Source: JAJFJD01 sp965228425
GTDB lineage: Bacteria > Pseudomonadota > Alphaproteobacteria > UBA8366
Reading direction: 5' to 3'
Assembly: GCA_965228425.1 (NCBI GenBank)
Contig: OZ245815.1
Span: 4,216,001 to 4,280,000 of the forward strand
Length of the DNA stretch: 64,000 nucleotides
Numbering within the stretch: the first letter of the stretch is position 1; each line of letters starts with the position of its first letter. Under the pieces are notes generated by a model. The model made no database searches. It was not told the origin of the DNA and saw only the letters and a list, made by a program, of their open reading frames with translations. A program made the position numbers and the translations under genes. Shown here piece by piece: positions 42,759-51,977 of this stretch.

Positions 42759-43901
42759 CTAATGAACAATAGGTGTCCGCTCCACGTCCAGGACAGCAAT
42801 CGTTCGATCGATCATCTTCTCCACGCTGAAATTCTCGACGATACGCGACCGAGCATCGGCGCGAAGGGCAACGGGGTCTTCAATCAGCCGGTCAATCAGG
42901 CGGCCGATACCGTCCGCAAGCGCTGCTGGATCCTCAGCGGGAACTATCTCGCCCGTATCGCCGATAATCTGGCGCGCATCGCCGACATCCGTCGCAACAC
43001 AAGGCACACCGGCCGCCATGGACTCACCCAACACATTCGAGAATCCTTCACCGAAGGCGGAGGACAAACAAACAATATCCAATGCCGCCATAATCGCCGG
43101 CATATCGACGCGGGGTCCTAACCGGTAAGCGCGCTCCTGGAGTTGCCGTGCCTCCACGAGTGCATTCAAGGGCTTGTTGTCCTGCCCGGTACCGGCGCCG
43201 ACAAGTAGAAAGGAAAATTCCTGTCCATGATCGGCCAGCCGACGCAATGCCGTCAGGAAAGTCGCGTGATCCTTCATGGGATCGAACCGCGCGGGCAAGC
43301 CGATCAGCAACTCCGACTCTTCAACGCCGAGCTCGGCCCGTATGGCGAACCTCTTTCCCACATCCGGCCGGAACCGCTCAACATCAATGCCGTTGGGAAT
43401 AACGACGGCCCGCTTAGCCTGCATTCCCCGCTCGATCGCCGTCGTCAGCCCTCGTCGCGAATTGGAAATGATGCAATCCGCGAAACGCGACAGATGCGCT
43501 TCGACCCTGTAGCTCAGCCGCGCCATCCAGTCATAGCGATCAAGCTGCATGTCCGATGCGCGAATGCCGAAGATGATTTCAAGCCGGCCCACCGCCGGCC
43601 CCCGCGACAGGGCAACGATAATGTTTGCGGTCGGCAGATACCCATGGAGAATTTCCGGTCGCTCGGCCCGCAAACAACGGACGTAACGAAATGCAAATCC
43701 AAGGAAGTCCCAGCGGCCGCGTTTGGCGAGACTGACGTGCCGAACTCCCGCGCAGGTCATTTCCGCCGCAAATGTGCCGCCATCATAAAATGTGACGACG
43801 GTCACATCGTGACCGCGCTTCTGCAGCCCGACTGCAAGCGCGGTCAACTGCCGTTGCGCGCCGCCTAGATCCAGCGACCGGACGAGGAACATAATTTTCA
43901 T
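42759..43901 (-). CDS. Glycosyltransferase family 4
   Basis: 380 aa GT-B enzyme. It opens MKIMFLVRSLDLGGAQRQL, the GT4 acceptor-domain signature; the donor half has VIPNGIDVERFRPD, IGLPARFDPMKDHATFL, LLVGAGTGQD and SSAFGEGFSNVLGESMAAGVP with an EX7E-like GEGFSNVLGE motif. It probably adds one sugar to the lipid-linked unit at the cytosolic face. It lies 53 bp downstream of a methyltransferase in the long minus operon. In overall layout it resembles the GT4 at 44776-46011 (both have GG-A/T-x-R and GF/GEGFSN motifs). Confidence 0.92.
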   Translation of the reverse strand: MKIMFLVRSLDLGGAQRQLTALAVGLQKRGHDVTVVTFYDGGTFAAEMTCAGVRHVSLAKRGRWDFLGFAFRYVRCLRAERPEILHGYLPTANIIVALSRGPAVGRLEIIFGIRASDMQLDRYDWMARLSYRVEAHLSRFADCIISNSRRGLTTAIERGMQAKRAVVIPNGIDVERFRPDVGKRFAIRAELGVEESELLIGLPARFDPMKDHATFLTALRRLADHGQEFSFLLVGAGTGQDNKPLNALVEARQLQERAYRLGPRVDMPAIMAALDIVCLSSAFGEGFSNVLGESMAAGVPCVATDVGDARQIIGDTGEIVPAEDPAALADGIGRLIDRLIEDPVALRADARSRIVENFSVEKMIDRTIAVLDVERTPIVH

Positions 43902-43954
43902 TGGAGACGGTGGCGGATCGACTGACAGTTTAGTCCGTAAGTCGGCGGTGCCGG

Positions 43955-44791
43955 CTAACGTGCCTTCTGGAATACAAACTCGTTGCAGCCGTGCCCGTTG
44001 CGCGTCCGGAGTTTCCGGAGCACGTAACCCCGCTTCTTATAGAACTCGAAGATATCTTCGGGCGTGCTGGCCTCGAAGGGATATCCCCCGACCCAGTCAA
44101 CGACGTCGCGCCACGGCGACATGCCGCGCTCGCGCGAATACTCCCGCCAAGCCCGAACGGGATGACCCAGCAACAGGTCGCGCAAAAAGGCTTTGCCCCA
44201 CATACGCAGGAAACATGGCCATAGAACCAGAAAACGGAGGTAAGGAGGCAGGCTGACATAGGTCTTTTTGATCCACGCCCAGCGCCGCGTCGGCCCGCCT
44301 TGGTGATTGTAAATCGCGATGAAGAGCAGGCCGTTCTCGGCCACGAGAGAATCGACGTTTTCGAGCGCCTGCCACATCGCGCCCGTATGGTGGAGGACAC
44401 CCCAGGAATAGACGATATCCCACTGTCCCAGCGTATCGAGGAAGTCGGTATCGAGCGCCGATCCAGCGCCGATAGTCCAATCCGGATCGTCGCGGCGATA
44501 CCCGTCTCGCAAAGCCATCGCACATGCGACGGAATCCGGATCGACATCGAAAGACCGCACCGTCGCACCAAGCCGGCGCGCAACAAGCGAGAACAATCCA
44601 CTTCCCGAACCAATATCCAGAAACCGTTTGCCGGAGAGATTGTCGAGCTCGAGCATCTCGACCAACGACTCTTCCGCCTTGTCTATCCGGTCGTCGTCTA
44701 GGTCATGGAGAAAGCGTTGCCAATTCTCGCCAAAGGCGAATGCGTCGACGGGCTTAGCCGTTTGCGCGTGTTCCGTCACGATGTAGTCCAT
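43955..44791 (-). CDS. Class I SAM-dependent methyltransferase
   Basis: 278 aa. Motif I is FLDIGSGSGLFSLVARRLGA, followed by SFDVDPDSVACA, then WDIVYSWGVLHHTG and ENGLLFIAIYN, the normal order for Methyltransf_11/12-type enzymes. A Trp-rich segment and RPLLLGHP-type basic stretch follow, and the C-terminus (DWVGGYPFEASTPEDIFEFY) is of a kind often seen in glycan-cluster methyltransferases. It overlaps the upstream GT4 gene by 16 bp and is likely coupled to it. Probably it O-methylates a sugar residue of the repeat unit. Confidence 0.88.
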   Translation of the reverse strand: MDYIVTEHAQTAKPVDAFAFGENWQRFLHDLDDDRIDKAEESLVEMLELDNLSGKRFLDIGSGSGLFSLVARRLGATVRSFDVDPDSVACAMALRDGYRRDDPDWTIGAGSALDTDFLDTLGQWDIVYSWGVLHHTGAMWQALENVDSLVAENGLLFIAIYNHQGGPTRRWAWIKKTYVSLPPYLRFLVLWPCFLRMWGKAFLRDLLLGHPVRAWREYSRERGMSPWRDVVDWVGGYPFEASTPEDIFEFYKKRGYVLRKLRTRNGHGCNEFVFQKAR

Positions 44792-46011
44792 CCGGCGTTG
44801 TCGACAAATCCGTTCACCGGTTTATCCGAAGCCGAGAGCAGCCCGCGGTAGAGATTTTCGTACCGGTCGACACAATCGTCGATCGCAAATAACGCGCATG
44901 CACGATCTCTGGCGGCGACCCCCAAGCGTTCGCGCAAATCGGCACTCTCGGCAAGTTCTCGAATCGCCGCCGCCAACGACTCGGGAGACCGCGGCGGCAC
45001 CAAGCGTCCAACGTCATCATCGCCGATCGCTTCCCCGTTGCCGCCGACCGCTGTGGCAATCGTCGGGACACCGGCGACCAATGATTCGAGTACGGCATTG
45101 GAGAACCCTTCCTGATGCGACGCAAGGACAGAGATATCCGCCGCACAATAAAGGCCCTCGACATCATCGAAGTCACCCAAGAGGCGCACATTTGATCCGA
45201 TGCCAAGCTCATCAGCGTAGTGTTCCAAGTCGGCCGCGATTCCGCTATCCCGACCGGCGCATAGCAAAACCCATTGCGGCGGTAATTCGGCAGCGATACG
45301 GGACAGCGCCGCGAACAAATCCCGGTGCCCTTTGTAGGGGATAAGATTTGCGACCGAGACCAATACCAACGCGTCATCTTCTATGCCCAAACGATGGCGC
45401 ATGGAGCGCCGGTTCTGTCCGGTTCCGGGCGCATCGACCGGCACGCCGTTGTAGATCAGTCCGATGCGATCCCCGGGCACACCTTCTTCGGCGAGCTGCT
45501 CGATCACCGCGCGGGAGTTTCCCAATACGGCGTTCATGCCGCGGATGAGACGGCGTTCCACCCGGGCCAGCGCCGGATTGTCCGCTTGATAGTTGCGCAA
45601 CGACCGGCGGCTCGCCAACACAAGCGGATGCCGAGCGAGCCCCGCCGCGACGCCGCCGATGACGGTCGCCATCGGCAAGAAACAATGGCAGATGTCCGGT
45701 TTCTCCCGCTTGATGATATTGCGCAGTCGGAAAATCTCAGTGGCATACACCGCCAAACCTCGAAACGGCGGCGGCAATCTGGTGACGAAGGGCTGGTCGC
45801 CAAGCGGAAAGTCAACCGTGATGCCGGCATCCCGAATGGGCTGCGCCATAACCCCTTCATCGCCGAGCGCATAAACACGCGGTGTGATCCCCCGCGCGAG
45901 AAGCCGCGGCAGAAGCAACGACAGATGCCGCTCCGTCCCGCCGGTTCCGAAACCGCACGCGACTACGAGCAGGGAAACCGGGTCTTTCCGATCCGAGGCG
46001 CTACCGTCCAT
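44776..46011 (-). CDS. Glycosyltransferase family 4
   Basis: 411 aa GT-B enzyme. The start VVACGFGTGGTERHLSLLLP is the GT4 N-terminal motif; HCFLPMATVIGG, GNSRAVIEQLAEEGVP and LIYNGVPVD follow. The donor domain contains VANLIPYKGHRDLF, LLCAGRDSG, and ASHQEGFSNAVLESLVAGVP with the EX7E-type EGFSNAVLE. It overlaps the deacetylase gene by 11 bp upstream and the methyltransferase by 16 bp downstream, a tight translational arrangement. Sugar specificity is not readable. Confidence 0.92.
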   Translation of the reverse strand: MDGSASDRKDPVSLLVVACGFGTGGTERHLSLLLPRLLARGITPRVYALGDEGVMAQPIRDAGITVDFPLGDQPFVTRLPPPFRGLAVYATEIFRLRNIIKREKPDICHCFLPMATVIGGVAAGLARHPLVLASRRSLRNYQADNPALARVERRLIRGMNAVLGNSRAVIEQLAEEGVPGDRIGLIYNGVPVDAPGTGQNRRSMRHRLGIEDDALVLVSVANLIPYKGHRDLFAALSRIAAELPPQWVLLCAGRDSGIAADLEHYADELGIGSNVRLLGDFDDVEGLYCAADISVLASHQEGFSNAVLESLVAGVPTIATAVGGNGEAIGDDDVGRLVPPRSPESLAAAIRELAESADLRERLGVAARDRACALFAIDDCVDRYENLYRGLLSASDKPVNGFVDNAGWTTS

Positions 46012-46810
46012 TGTGCTCTGCCGCGGGAAATCCGAGCCGTTCGGCCAACGCCTCGAGACGTCCGTCCCGTTCCATCACGGCAGCGTAGAAGTCGAAATTC
46101 GCACTGGCGCGGCCATCCACGACGCGACGCAAGCGCATCACCGGAGGCATCGGTTCCGGCGTCCACCAAACAGGGTGAGTCAACACATGCAACCGCGGAA
46201 AGGGAGGCGCGGCCAGGACGTCCTCAAGCCGATCGTAGCGCCAAATCCCGTTCGAATCCGAGACGTATTTGTAGCCATCCTGATAGGATTTCGTACTGGA
46301 ATTGAGCATGCCACAGATTTCTTCCGCACGATCGAGCCGTGACTGGTGCAGGACGTAGTTGTGGAAGGACATCGTGGTGACAGGCACGCCGGCAACCGCC
46401 TCGATGAGTTGCTTTTCGAGGCCGATGCGGTCGAGGATTTGGTCCTGTGACGCCGCCCCGGCCTCCAGGCCGACATCCATATCGAAATGCAAGCCGATTT
46501 CCTGACCCAATTCAGCAATTTGCCGGATAACGCCTGCGGTATCGGGCTCGAGGATGTTGTAATAGCGGCTGCTGGCCAGGACATGATAGGTGCACCGTAA
46601 ACCGAGCGTCGCTTCCAACTTCGCAAAAGCCAGCGCGCGGTGCGGACTATAGTCGACGTCGTGCCGCCAAATCACGAACGGCACGTCCGGTGCAGCGCCA
46701 TATGATACGAACTCATACTTCGACGCCGCGATCTGAAGCAAACGTCCATAGTTCGCTTCGGTAAAATCCTTCTCTTCGGCGTGCCTCTCGTCGGCGGACG
46801 AACGGGTCAT
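46001..46810 (-). CDS. Polysaccharide deacetylase (NodB-like) family protein
   Basis: 269 aa. The core of a carbohydrate esterase 4-like fold is visible: VIWRHDVDYSPHRAL carries the catalytic and metal-binding Asp-Asp-type motif, IGLHFD is the second motif region, and LTHPVWWTPE contributes a late His. It probably removes an N- or O-acetyl group, from the lipid-linked sugar or polymer; there is no signal peptide, so a cytosolic substrate is likely. ATG 46810 is chosen, with GGAG about 13 bp upstream (loose spacing). It overlaps the GT4 gene downstream by 11 bp and follows the LpxD-like gene after 52 bp. Confidence 0.82.
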   Translation of the reverse strand: MTRSSADERHAEEKDFTEANYGRLLQIAASKYEFVSYGAAPDVPFVIWRHDVDYSPHRALAFAKLEATLGLRCTYHVLASSRYYNILEPDTAGVIRQIAELGQEIGLHFDMDVGLEAGAASQDQILDRIGLEKQLIEAVAGVPVTTMSFHNYVLHQSRLDRAEEICGMLNSSTKSYQDGYKYVSDSNGIWRYDRLEDVLAAPPFPRLHVLTHPVWWTPEPMPPVMRLRRVVDGRASANFDFYAAVMERDGRLEALAERLGFPAAEHNGR

Positions 46811-46862
46811 CGGTATTGGGTGTCTCCTATTCTTCGACAAAAGCGCCAGAGCCAGCGCAGGC

Positions 46863-47750
46863 CTAGCTGCTACTGCCGGGTAAACGCTTCGCAGGATTGC
46901 CGAGTACCTTCGCACCGGAATCGACCGGACGCATCACAACGCTCCCCAACGCGATATGTGCATCGTCGCCGACCGAGATGTAGTCGATGATGGTCGCGTT
47001 CGGGCCGATCCAAACATCCGTGCCGATGGTCACGCTGCCGGACACGACAACGCCAGCAGCGATAAAGGTTCGAGCGCCGACGCTACAGTTATGCGCGATA
47101 TGGACGTGATCGTCGGTCTTCACGTGGTCGCCGACCGTGGTTTCGTCGAGGGCCGCGCGCACCACGGTGCAGTTCGCACCGATCTCGACGCCATCGCCAA
47201 TCCGGACCATCCCGATATGCGGAAAGGAAATCGGCGAGTTGTTGTCGTCTCGCACAAACCCGAAACCGCGTGCACCAATCGTCGTGTTGGGTTTGATAAG
47301 ACACCCACTGCCAACCACCGTCCGCGCTTCGATGACCACGTTGGCGCCGATTGTTGTCCCGGATCCGATTTCCACATCGTCACCGATACATACGCCTGGG
47401 CCGAGCACGACGTCTTTTGCAAGTACGGCGGTGTCCGAAACGGTTGCCGTCTCATTGGCACGTGCCGGGTCAGGCTCGGCGAAAAATTTATTCAGTGTCT
47501 TACAAAACGCCAAGCGGGGATTCTCGCAGGGTACGACGGCACACTTCAGGTCCGAGGCGATCTCCGGTGTCGTGATGCAGAGAACCGTCGAAAGCTTATT
47601 CAGCGCAGCCGTCGCCGACGGATCGGCCTTGCTCAGAAACACGATTGTGCCCACTTCCGCCGAGGTCAACGACCGAGCGGCGGTGATTTCAATATCCGAA
47701 CCGACTAACGAACTGCCGAGATAAGACGCAATCTTCGAAGCACGAATCAT
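46863..47750 (-). CDS. LpxD-like hexapeptide-repeat N-acyltransferase
   Basis: 295 aa. N-terminal about 95 residues are the uridine-binding-like domain of LpxD; from about residue 100 hexapeptide repeats build a left-handed beta-helix (VVLGPGVCIGDDVEIGSGTT and onward). VHIAHNC contains the His equivalent to the catalytic His of LpxD, and GARGFGFVRD and IGMVRIGDG are typical LpxD segments. LpxD moves a hydroxyacyl group from acyl-ACP to UDP-glucosamine derivatives. In this context it probably N-acylates an amino sugar of the repeat unit and might draw on the ACPs encoded here. ATG 47750 overlaps the ABC transporter stop by 4 bp (ATGA). It is a paralogue, not the core lpxD context (no lpxA, fabZ or bamA nearby). 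Confidence 0.87.
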   Translation of the reverse strand: MIRASKIASYLGSSLVGSDIEITAARSLTSAEVGTIVFLSKADPSATAALNKLSTVLCITTPEIASDLKCAVVPCENPRLAFCKTLNKFFAEPDPARANETATVSDTAVLAKDVVLGPGVCIGDDVEIGSGTTIGANVVIEARTVVGSGCLIKPNTTIGARGFGFVRDDNNSPISFPHIGMVRIGDGVEIGANCTVVRAALDETTVGDHVKTDDHVHIAHNCSVGARTFIAAGVVVSGSVTIGTDVWIGPNATIIDYISVGDDAHIALGSVVMRPVDSGAKVLGNPAKRLPGSSS

Positions 47751-49537
47751 AGCAATGCTTCCGCCGTGTCGCCCTGCGCGGCTTGAAACTCCCACAAGCG
47801 CCGGAACGGTCCATCCGCTTGTATCAAGGACTCGAACTCTCCGGACTCCACGATACGGCCATCCTCGAACACCAGGATCCGGTCCGCCTTCCGCAGGGTC
47901 GACAGGCGGTGCGCGATCATGACGATCGTCACCTTACCGCGAAGCGTATCGATCGCCCGCAGAACCTGCTGTTCGCTTTCGGAATCCAGCGCACTGGTCG
48001 CTTCGTCGAGAATAATCAATCGCTTGTTCCCGTATAATGCCCTTGCGAGCCCGATCCGCTGGCGCTGCCCGCCCGACATGCGTACGCTCCGACCGCCGAT
48101 TACCGTATCGTATCCGTCGGGAAATTTCCGGATGAACTCGTCCGCGTTTGCGAGAATCGCGGCCTGCTGGACTTCCGCAGCAACGACGTTGTTGGAACCC
48201 CACGCTATATTCTCCGCGACCGTCCCTTGCAGAAGCAGGGTCTCTTGCGCCACGTAGCCGATCTGTTGTCGCCACGCGCGCAGATCCAGCTTCTGAACGG
48301 CATTACCGTCAATCGCAGCCGTTCCTTGCACCGGCGCGACCAAACCGACGATCGAGTCGACAAATGTCGATTTTCCCGCACCCGATGGCCCGGTGAGACC
48401 GACGACCGAGCCGGCTGAAATATCGACCGATACGTCGGACAAGGCTGGCTGATCATCGTAGCGAACCGTCATGCCACGAATCGAGATGGCCGCAGGGGCC
48501 GCGGACGGCAGCGTTATGCCATCGGCCCGATGTTCCGCCGCCGCGATCGCGTTCTCGTATTCGCTCTGCGTTGACAACAACGCCGGTGCCGACAAGGCGA
48601 AGGATTGCCGAAGTTGTTGAAATGTCGAGAGTTGCACGTACAAGCGCAGGAAGACGTAAATCGAAACGATTATCGAAGCCACGCTGATCGTTGCGTATTT
48701 CAGCGCAAGCCAGACCCCCAGTCCCAACATCACATACCCGACGGACATGTATATCAGCATGACCACCGCGGGAATGACGCCGGCCGTAACATAGGTCTCG
48801 CGATACCGTTCGATAGCTTTCCGCATCACGGTCTGTGCGGTCGCTTCCGTCGCGGTCGCCTTAATGAGTTTGGCACTCACAAGAAATTCCTGGGCGTGGT
48901 GCAAGACCCGCTCCGAGACCGCCGTTACGTCCTCACCCACCCTACGACTCTTCCGGCTCAATGGCCGCGTTAGAAGAAATATAGCCATCCCAAAAACCGT
49001 CAGGAAGGCAACCATTTGCCATGCGGCGGCGAGTGAGATCGCAGCGTAAACCAATATAAACAAGGCCGAATTGATGAGTTGCAACGCCATGCTAAGCGCT
49101 GCGCTGATCCGCGAGGTTTCGCTTACGATAATATTCGCTTGCTGACTGGCTTCGGTCCGCATGAGATACGGCCAATCCGCCATGATCACCGTGTTGAAAA
49201 GACGGTGCCGCCAATCCGCCGTGTATTTGTTGGTACACACCACCTCGAACCAAGTCCGGGCGAAGGTCGCACAAACCTGTAGCACCAAAACACCGACCAT
49301 GACCGCAAGCAACGGCTCCAACTCCGATGGTATCGACAGCGCCGCGAGAACCTGATCAACGGCATTGTTCAGGACATTCGCATCGCCGTCGCTGCCGAGC
49401 CCAAATTTGGACAGGAGCGGCAACAGCATGGTGAGACCGATACCTTCCAGTAACGACGCCGCGCACATCAAGACAACCAGCAGCGGAACGCGATAGCCGA
49501 GGGACCGGTAGCTGTCGCGCAATACGGCGCTAAACAT
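47747..49537 (-). CDS. ABC exporter (MsbA/type-1 fused TMD-NBD)
   Basis: 596 aa half-transporter. Residues about 1-320 contain six transmembrane helices; the NBD has Walker A GPSGAGKS, Q-loop YVAQETLLL, signature MSGGQRQR, Walker B RLIILDEATSALD and the H-loop IAHR. It should dimerise and export or flip a lipid-linked substrate such as a glycolipid. Because there are also Wzx flippases, it may serve a separate lipid-linked or acylated product, possibly that of the neighbouring LpxD-like enzyme (inference). It is translationally coupled to the LpxD-like gene and starts 36 bp after the CgeB-like gene. Confidence 0.93.
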   Translation of the reverse strand: MFSAVLRDSYRSLGYRVPLLVVLMCAASLLEGIGLTMLLPLLSKFGLGSDGDANVLNNAVDQVLAALSIPSELEPLLAVMVGVLVLQVCATFARTWFEVVCTNKYTADWRHRLFNTVIMADWPYLMRTEASQQANIIVSETSRISAALSMALQLINSALFILVYAAISLAAAWQMVAFLTVFGMAIFLLTRPLSRKSRRVGEDVTAVSERVLHHAQEFLVSAKLIKATATEATAQTVMRKAIERYRETYVTAGVIPAVVMLIYMSVGYVMLGLGVWLALKYATISVASIIVSIYVFLRLYVQLSTFQQLRQSFALSAPALLSTQSEYENAIAAAEHRADGITLPSAAPAAISIRGMTVRYDDQPALSDVSVDISAGSVVGLTGPSGAGKSTFVDSIVGLVAPVQGTAAIDGNAVQKLDLRAWRQQIGYVAQETLLLQGTVAENIAWGSNNVVAAEVQQAAILANADEFIRKFPDGYDTVIGGRSVRMSGGQRQRIGLARALYGNKRLIILDEATSALDSESEQQVLRAIDTLRGKVTIVMIAHRLSTLRKADRILVFEDGRIVESGEFESLIQADGPFRRLWEFQAAQGDTAEALL

Positions 49538-49573
49538 GAACGTCCGATCTTTGGATTGGGGCGAACGATGGAC

Positions 49574-50800
49574 TCATGAGTCCAGCATTTCGAATGCGCC
49601 GCCACGCCAACGGCTTCCGACAAAGGCGCCCTGTTGAATACGCTGCAGCGCCGCGGCGATCTGTCGTCCCCGGGCGGGCACGCTATGCCGGTCTTGAACC
49701 AATCTGCGGCCCGCATCGGCAATCGTCTGCGCGCGATCCATGTCAGCGGTCAGCCAAGCATGCGCATCGAGAATGCCGCCGCCGCTGCAAACTACCGCGT
49801 TTTCCTTATCGACGAATCCCAAATCCTCAAAACCGTTCGACCGCTCACACACCAGGACGCATCCGTTGGCCGGTATTTCGTAGTACTTGCGAATTGGCCA
49901 GTTGACGAAGCTGCCGCAGGTAAAACTGAATTTCGACTGTTGAAGCGCACGACGGAACGCCCATTGCAGCAATCTGATGGTGACATACTTGTTGTAGAGA
50001 TTGACCCGCAGCTTCTGCGCGGCACCGAGGATATATCTGATCCAGTCACCGCTTCGCTCTATTCCTGATTTGTCCAAGGCCTGCCGCGCCAGGACGCGGG
50101 CGTCATAATCCGCGCCTAACACACTCCAATCAAAGCGGCGGGCGGCAATCCGGTTTTCATCGATTTCCGCTTCGGAAATGAACTGCGGGCACGAAATGAT
50201 CTTCTCCGGCTGGCGTTTGAGAAACTCTAGATAATGATCATTGCAATGGCCAAATGCCATTAGGTTTACGCCACCCTCGATCATGCTTGCCGGGTCCAGA
50301 TCAGCGGTCGAATCGATGAACTCGCCCCCCCAGGTTATGTAAAAATCACCAATGGATTCGATTGCTTCGATTCGTTGATTTGAAAAGTTGTAGTAGTCGG
50401 ATTGCAGCAACGCGATGAGCCGCGTGCCATCATACTCGCGCATAAAATCCTGATAATCCCGGCCCATTCTGAGGAGGGAAGGATCGAATCTGCAGGCATG
50501 GTTCCGAAACCTTAAGTCCTGCCCCTTATCGAGGATGCTGAAATCCTCGATCGCCGTTTCATCGCACAGAATGAAATCGTAGGGTCCCTTTGCCGCAACG
50601 AACGCCGCTAATCCCTTGCTCAACTCATCCGGCCGCAGATAGCCGGGACCATAGAACGTCACATCCGCAATGTTGCGCAGGATATCGCACAACAGTTCCC
50701 TGGTCGGGTTTACGAATCCGACATCGAAGGTGAGATAGAGCACCGTCGGTTGCCCGGGCCGACCATCATCCATCGCGGGGTGAGTTTCGGAATCATTCAT
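49574..50800 (-). CDS. CgeB-like glycosyltransferase family protein
   Basis: 408 aa. The C-terminal about 100 residues (KYYEIPANGCVLVCERSNGFEDLGF and a following ADMDRAQTIADAGRRLV) match the Glyco_trans_1_2 domain of CgeB-type glycosyltransferases. The N-terminal half (VLYLTFDVGFVNPTRELLCD and FILCDETAIEDF) is a Rossmann-like acceptor domain. ATG 50800 (MNDSETHP) is preferred: upstream in-frame sequence overlaps wecB and lacks family character. It lies 31 bp after the wecB stop. Probably one of the repeat-unit glycosyltransferases; sugar unknown. Confidence 0.78.
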   Translation of the reverse strand: MNDSETHPAMDDGRPGQPTVLYLTFDVGFVNPTRELLCDILRNIADVTFYGPGYLRPDELSKGLAAFVAAKGPYDFILCDETAIEDFSILDKGQDLRFRNHACRFDPSLLRMGRDYQDFMREYDGTRLIALLQSDYYNFSNQRIEAIESIGDFYITWGGEFIDSTADLDPASMIEGGVNLMAFGHCNDHYLEFLKRQPEKIISCPQFISEAEIDENRIAARRFDWSVLGADYDARVLARQALDKSGIERSGDWIRYILGAAQKLRVNLYNKYVTIRLLQWAFRRALQQSKFSFTCGSFVNWPIRKYYEIPANGCVLVCERSNGFEDLGFVDKENAVVCSGGGILDAHAWLTADMDRAQTIADAGRRLVQDRHSVPARGRQIAAALQRIQQGAFVGSRWRGGAFEMLDS

Positions 50801-50831
50801 TGGCGCGAATACGAGCGGGTGGCGGGTTGCA

Positions 50832-51977
50832 CTATCCGCCCAAGACCGCGGCCACCGTGGCGGCAATCCGCTCGGCGGCATGGCCGTCGCCGAACCACGC
50901 CGGCGGATCGCCTTCCGGAATGCAAGCATCGCGGCAATCCGCCGACAGGTCGGCCGGACGAAACCCTAACAAACGGTTCCAGCCGCTGCTGATCGTTTCC
51001 GGCCATTCCGTCTCTTCCCGCAACGTCAAGCAAGGCACGCCGAGCATGTAGGCCTCTTTTTGGACTCCTCCCGAGTCCGTCACCACGACGCGGGATTCTG
51101 CCTGCGCCCGCACGAACCGGCCATAAGACATCGGCGGCACGCAATGGAGTTCGGACTGGCCGTCCACAATCTCGTTCAATCCGGCACGCTCGAGACTCGA
51201 CTTCGTCCTTGGGTGCATTGGAAACACCACCGGCATCGCCGTGGACAACTCCGCAATAGATTCCAGTAGCGATTCAAGAATTCCTGCGTCATCCGTACTC
51301 TCTGCACGGTGTAACGTCACCAGCGCATACCCCTTCGGCGCCAAGGTATCGATCAACGGGTCTTCGATCTCCCGGTCCCGGATCGCCAAGAGGGCGTCCA
51401 TCATGACGTCGCCGACATTCGCTACGATGGGTTTCCCGGTCGGCCGCAAAGTACGGCATGCAGCCTGTGACAACAATCCGGCGTCAGCATCGGGACTGGC
51501 CACACCTTCCATTCGCAGATTTTCAACCGCCGATGCCGTCGGGCAAAACAGCAGACTAGAGACATGATCGGTCAGGCGGCGGTTGATCTCCTCCGGCATG
51601 GACGCTCGATAGCTGCGCAATCCCGCTTCGACGTGGATGACGGGAATTGCCATTTTCGCTGCGGCCAATGCCCCGGCAATCGTGCTGTTTGTATCGCCGT
51701 ACACCAGGACCGCAGACGGTGCCTCTTCCTCCAACACCGCCTCAACATTTTCCAGGATCCTGCCGGTCATTCGGCCATGCGACCCACTTCCCACGCCCAA
51801 ACTGTACGCCGGTTCCGGCAAATCCAATTCGCGAAAGAACGCGCCCGCCATGTCGTCGTCGTAGTGCTGGCCCGTGTCCACGAGGATTTCGTCGATACCG
51901 GCATTCTGGAAAGCCTTGCAGACCGGCGCCGCCTTGATGAACTGAGGGCGCGCGCCGACAATGCTGACAATCTTCAC
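50832..51977 (-). CDS. wecB: UDP-N-acetylglucosamine 2-epimerase (non-hydrolysing)
   Basis: 381 aa, normal for WecB. Motifs: VGARPQFIKAAPV, DTGQHYDDDM, VYGDTNSTIAGALAA, HVEAGLRS, PEEINRRLTDH, HRAESTDD and TDSGGVQKEAYMLGVPCLTLREETEWPE. It makes UDP-ManNAc from UDP-GlcNAc, or the 2-epimer of a UDP-diamino sugar (WbpI-like). GTG 51977 is chosen: it overlaps the upstream glycosyltransferase stop (GTGA) and starts exactly at KIVSIVGARPQ. With the aminotransferase, acetyltransferase and amidotransferase genes of this operon it may belong to a diamino-mannuronate-type route (inference). A hydrolysing NeuC-type enzyme is less likely, given the WecB-like motifs. Confidence 0.92.
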   Translation of the reverse strand: MKIVSIVGARPQFIKAAPVCKAFQNAGIDEILVDTGQHYDDDMAGAFFRELDLPEPAYSLGVGSGSHGRMTGRILENVEAVLEEEAPSAVLVYGDTNSTIAGALAAAKMAIPVIHVEAGLRSYRASMPEEINRRLTDHVSSLLFCPTASAVENLRMEGVASPDADAGLLSQAACRTLRPTGKPIVANVGDVMMDALLAIRDREIEDPLIDTLAPKGYALVTLHRAESTDDAGILESLLESIAELSTAMPVVFPMHPRTKSSLERAGLNEIVDGQSELHCVPPMSYGRFVRAQAESRVVVTDSGGVQKEAYMLGVPCLTLREETEWPETISSGWNRLLGFRPADLSADCRDACIPEGDPPAWFGDGHAAERIAATVAAVLGG

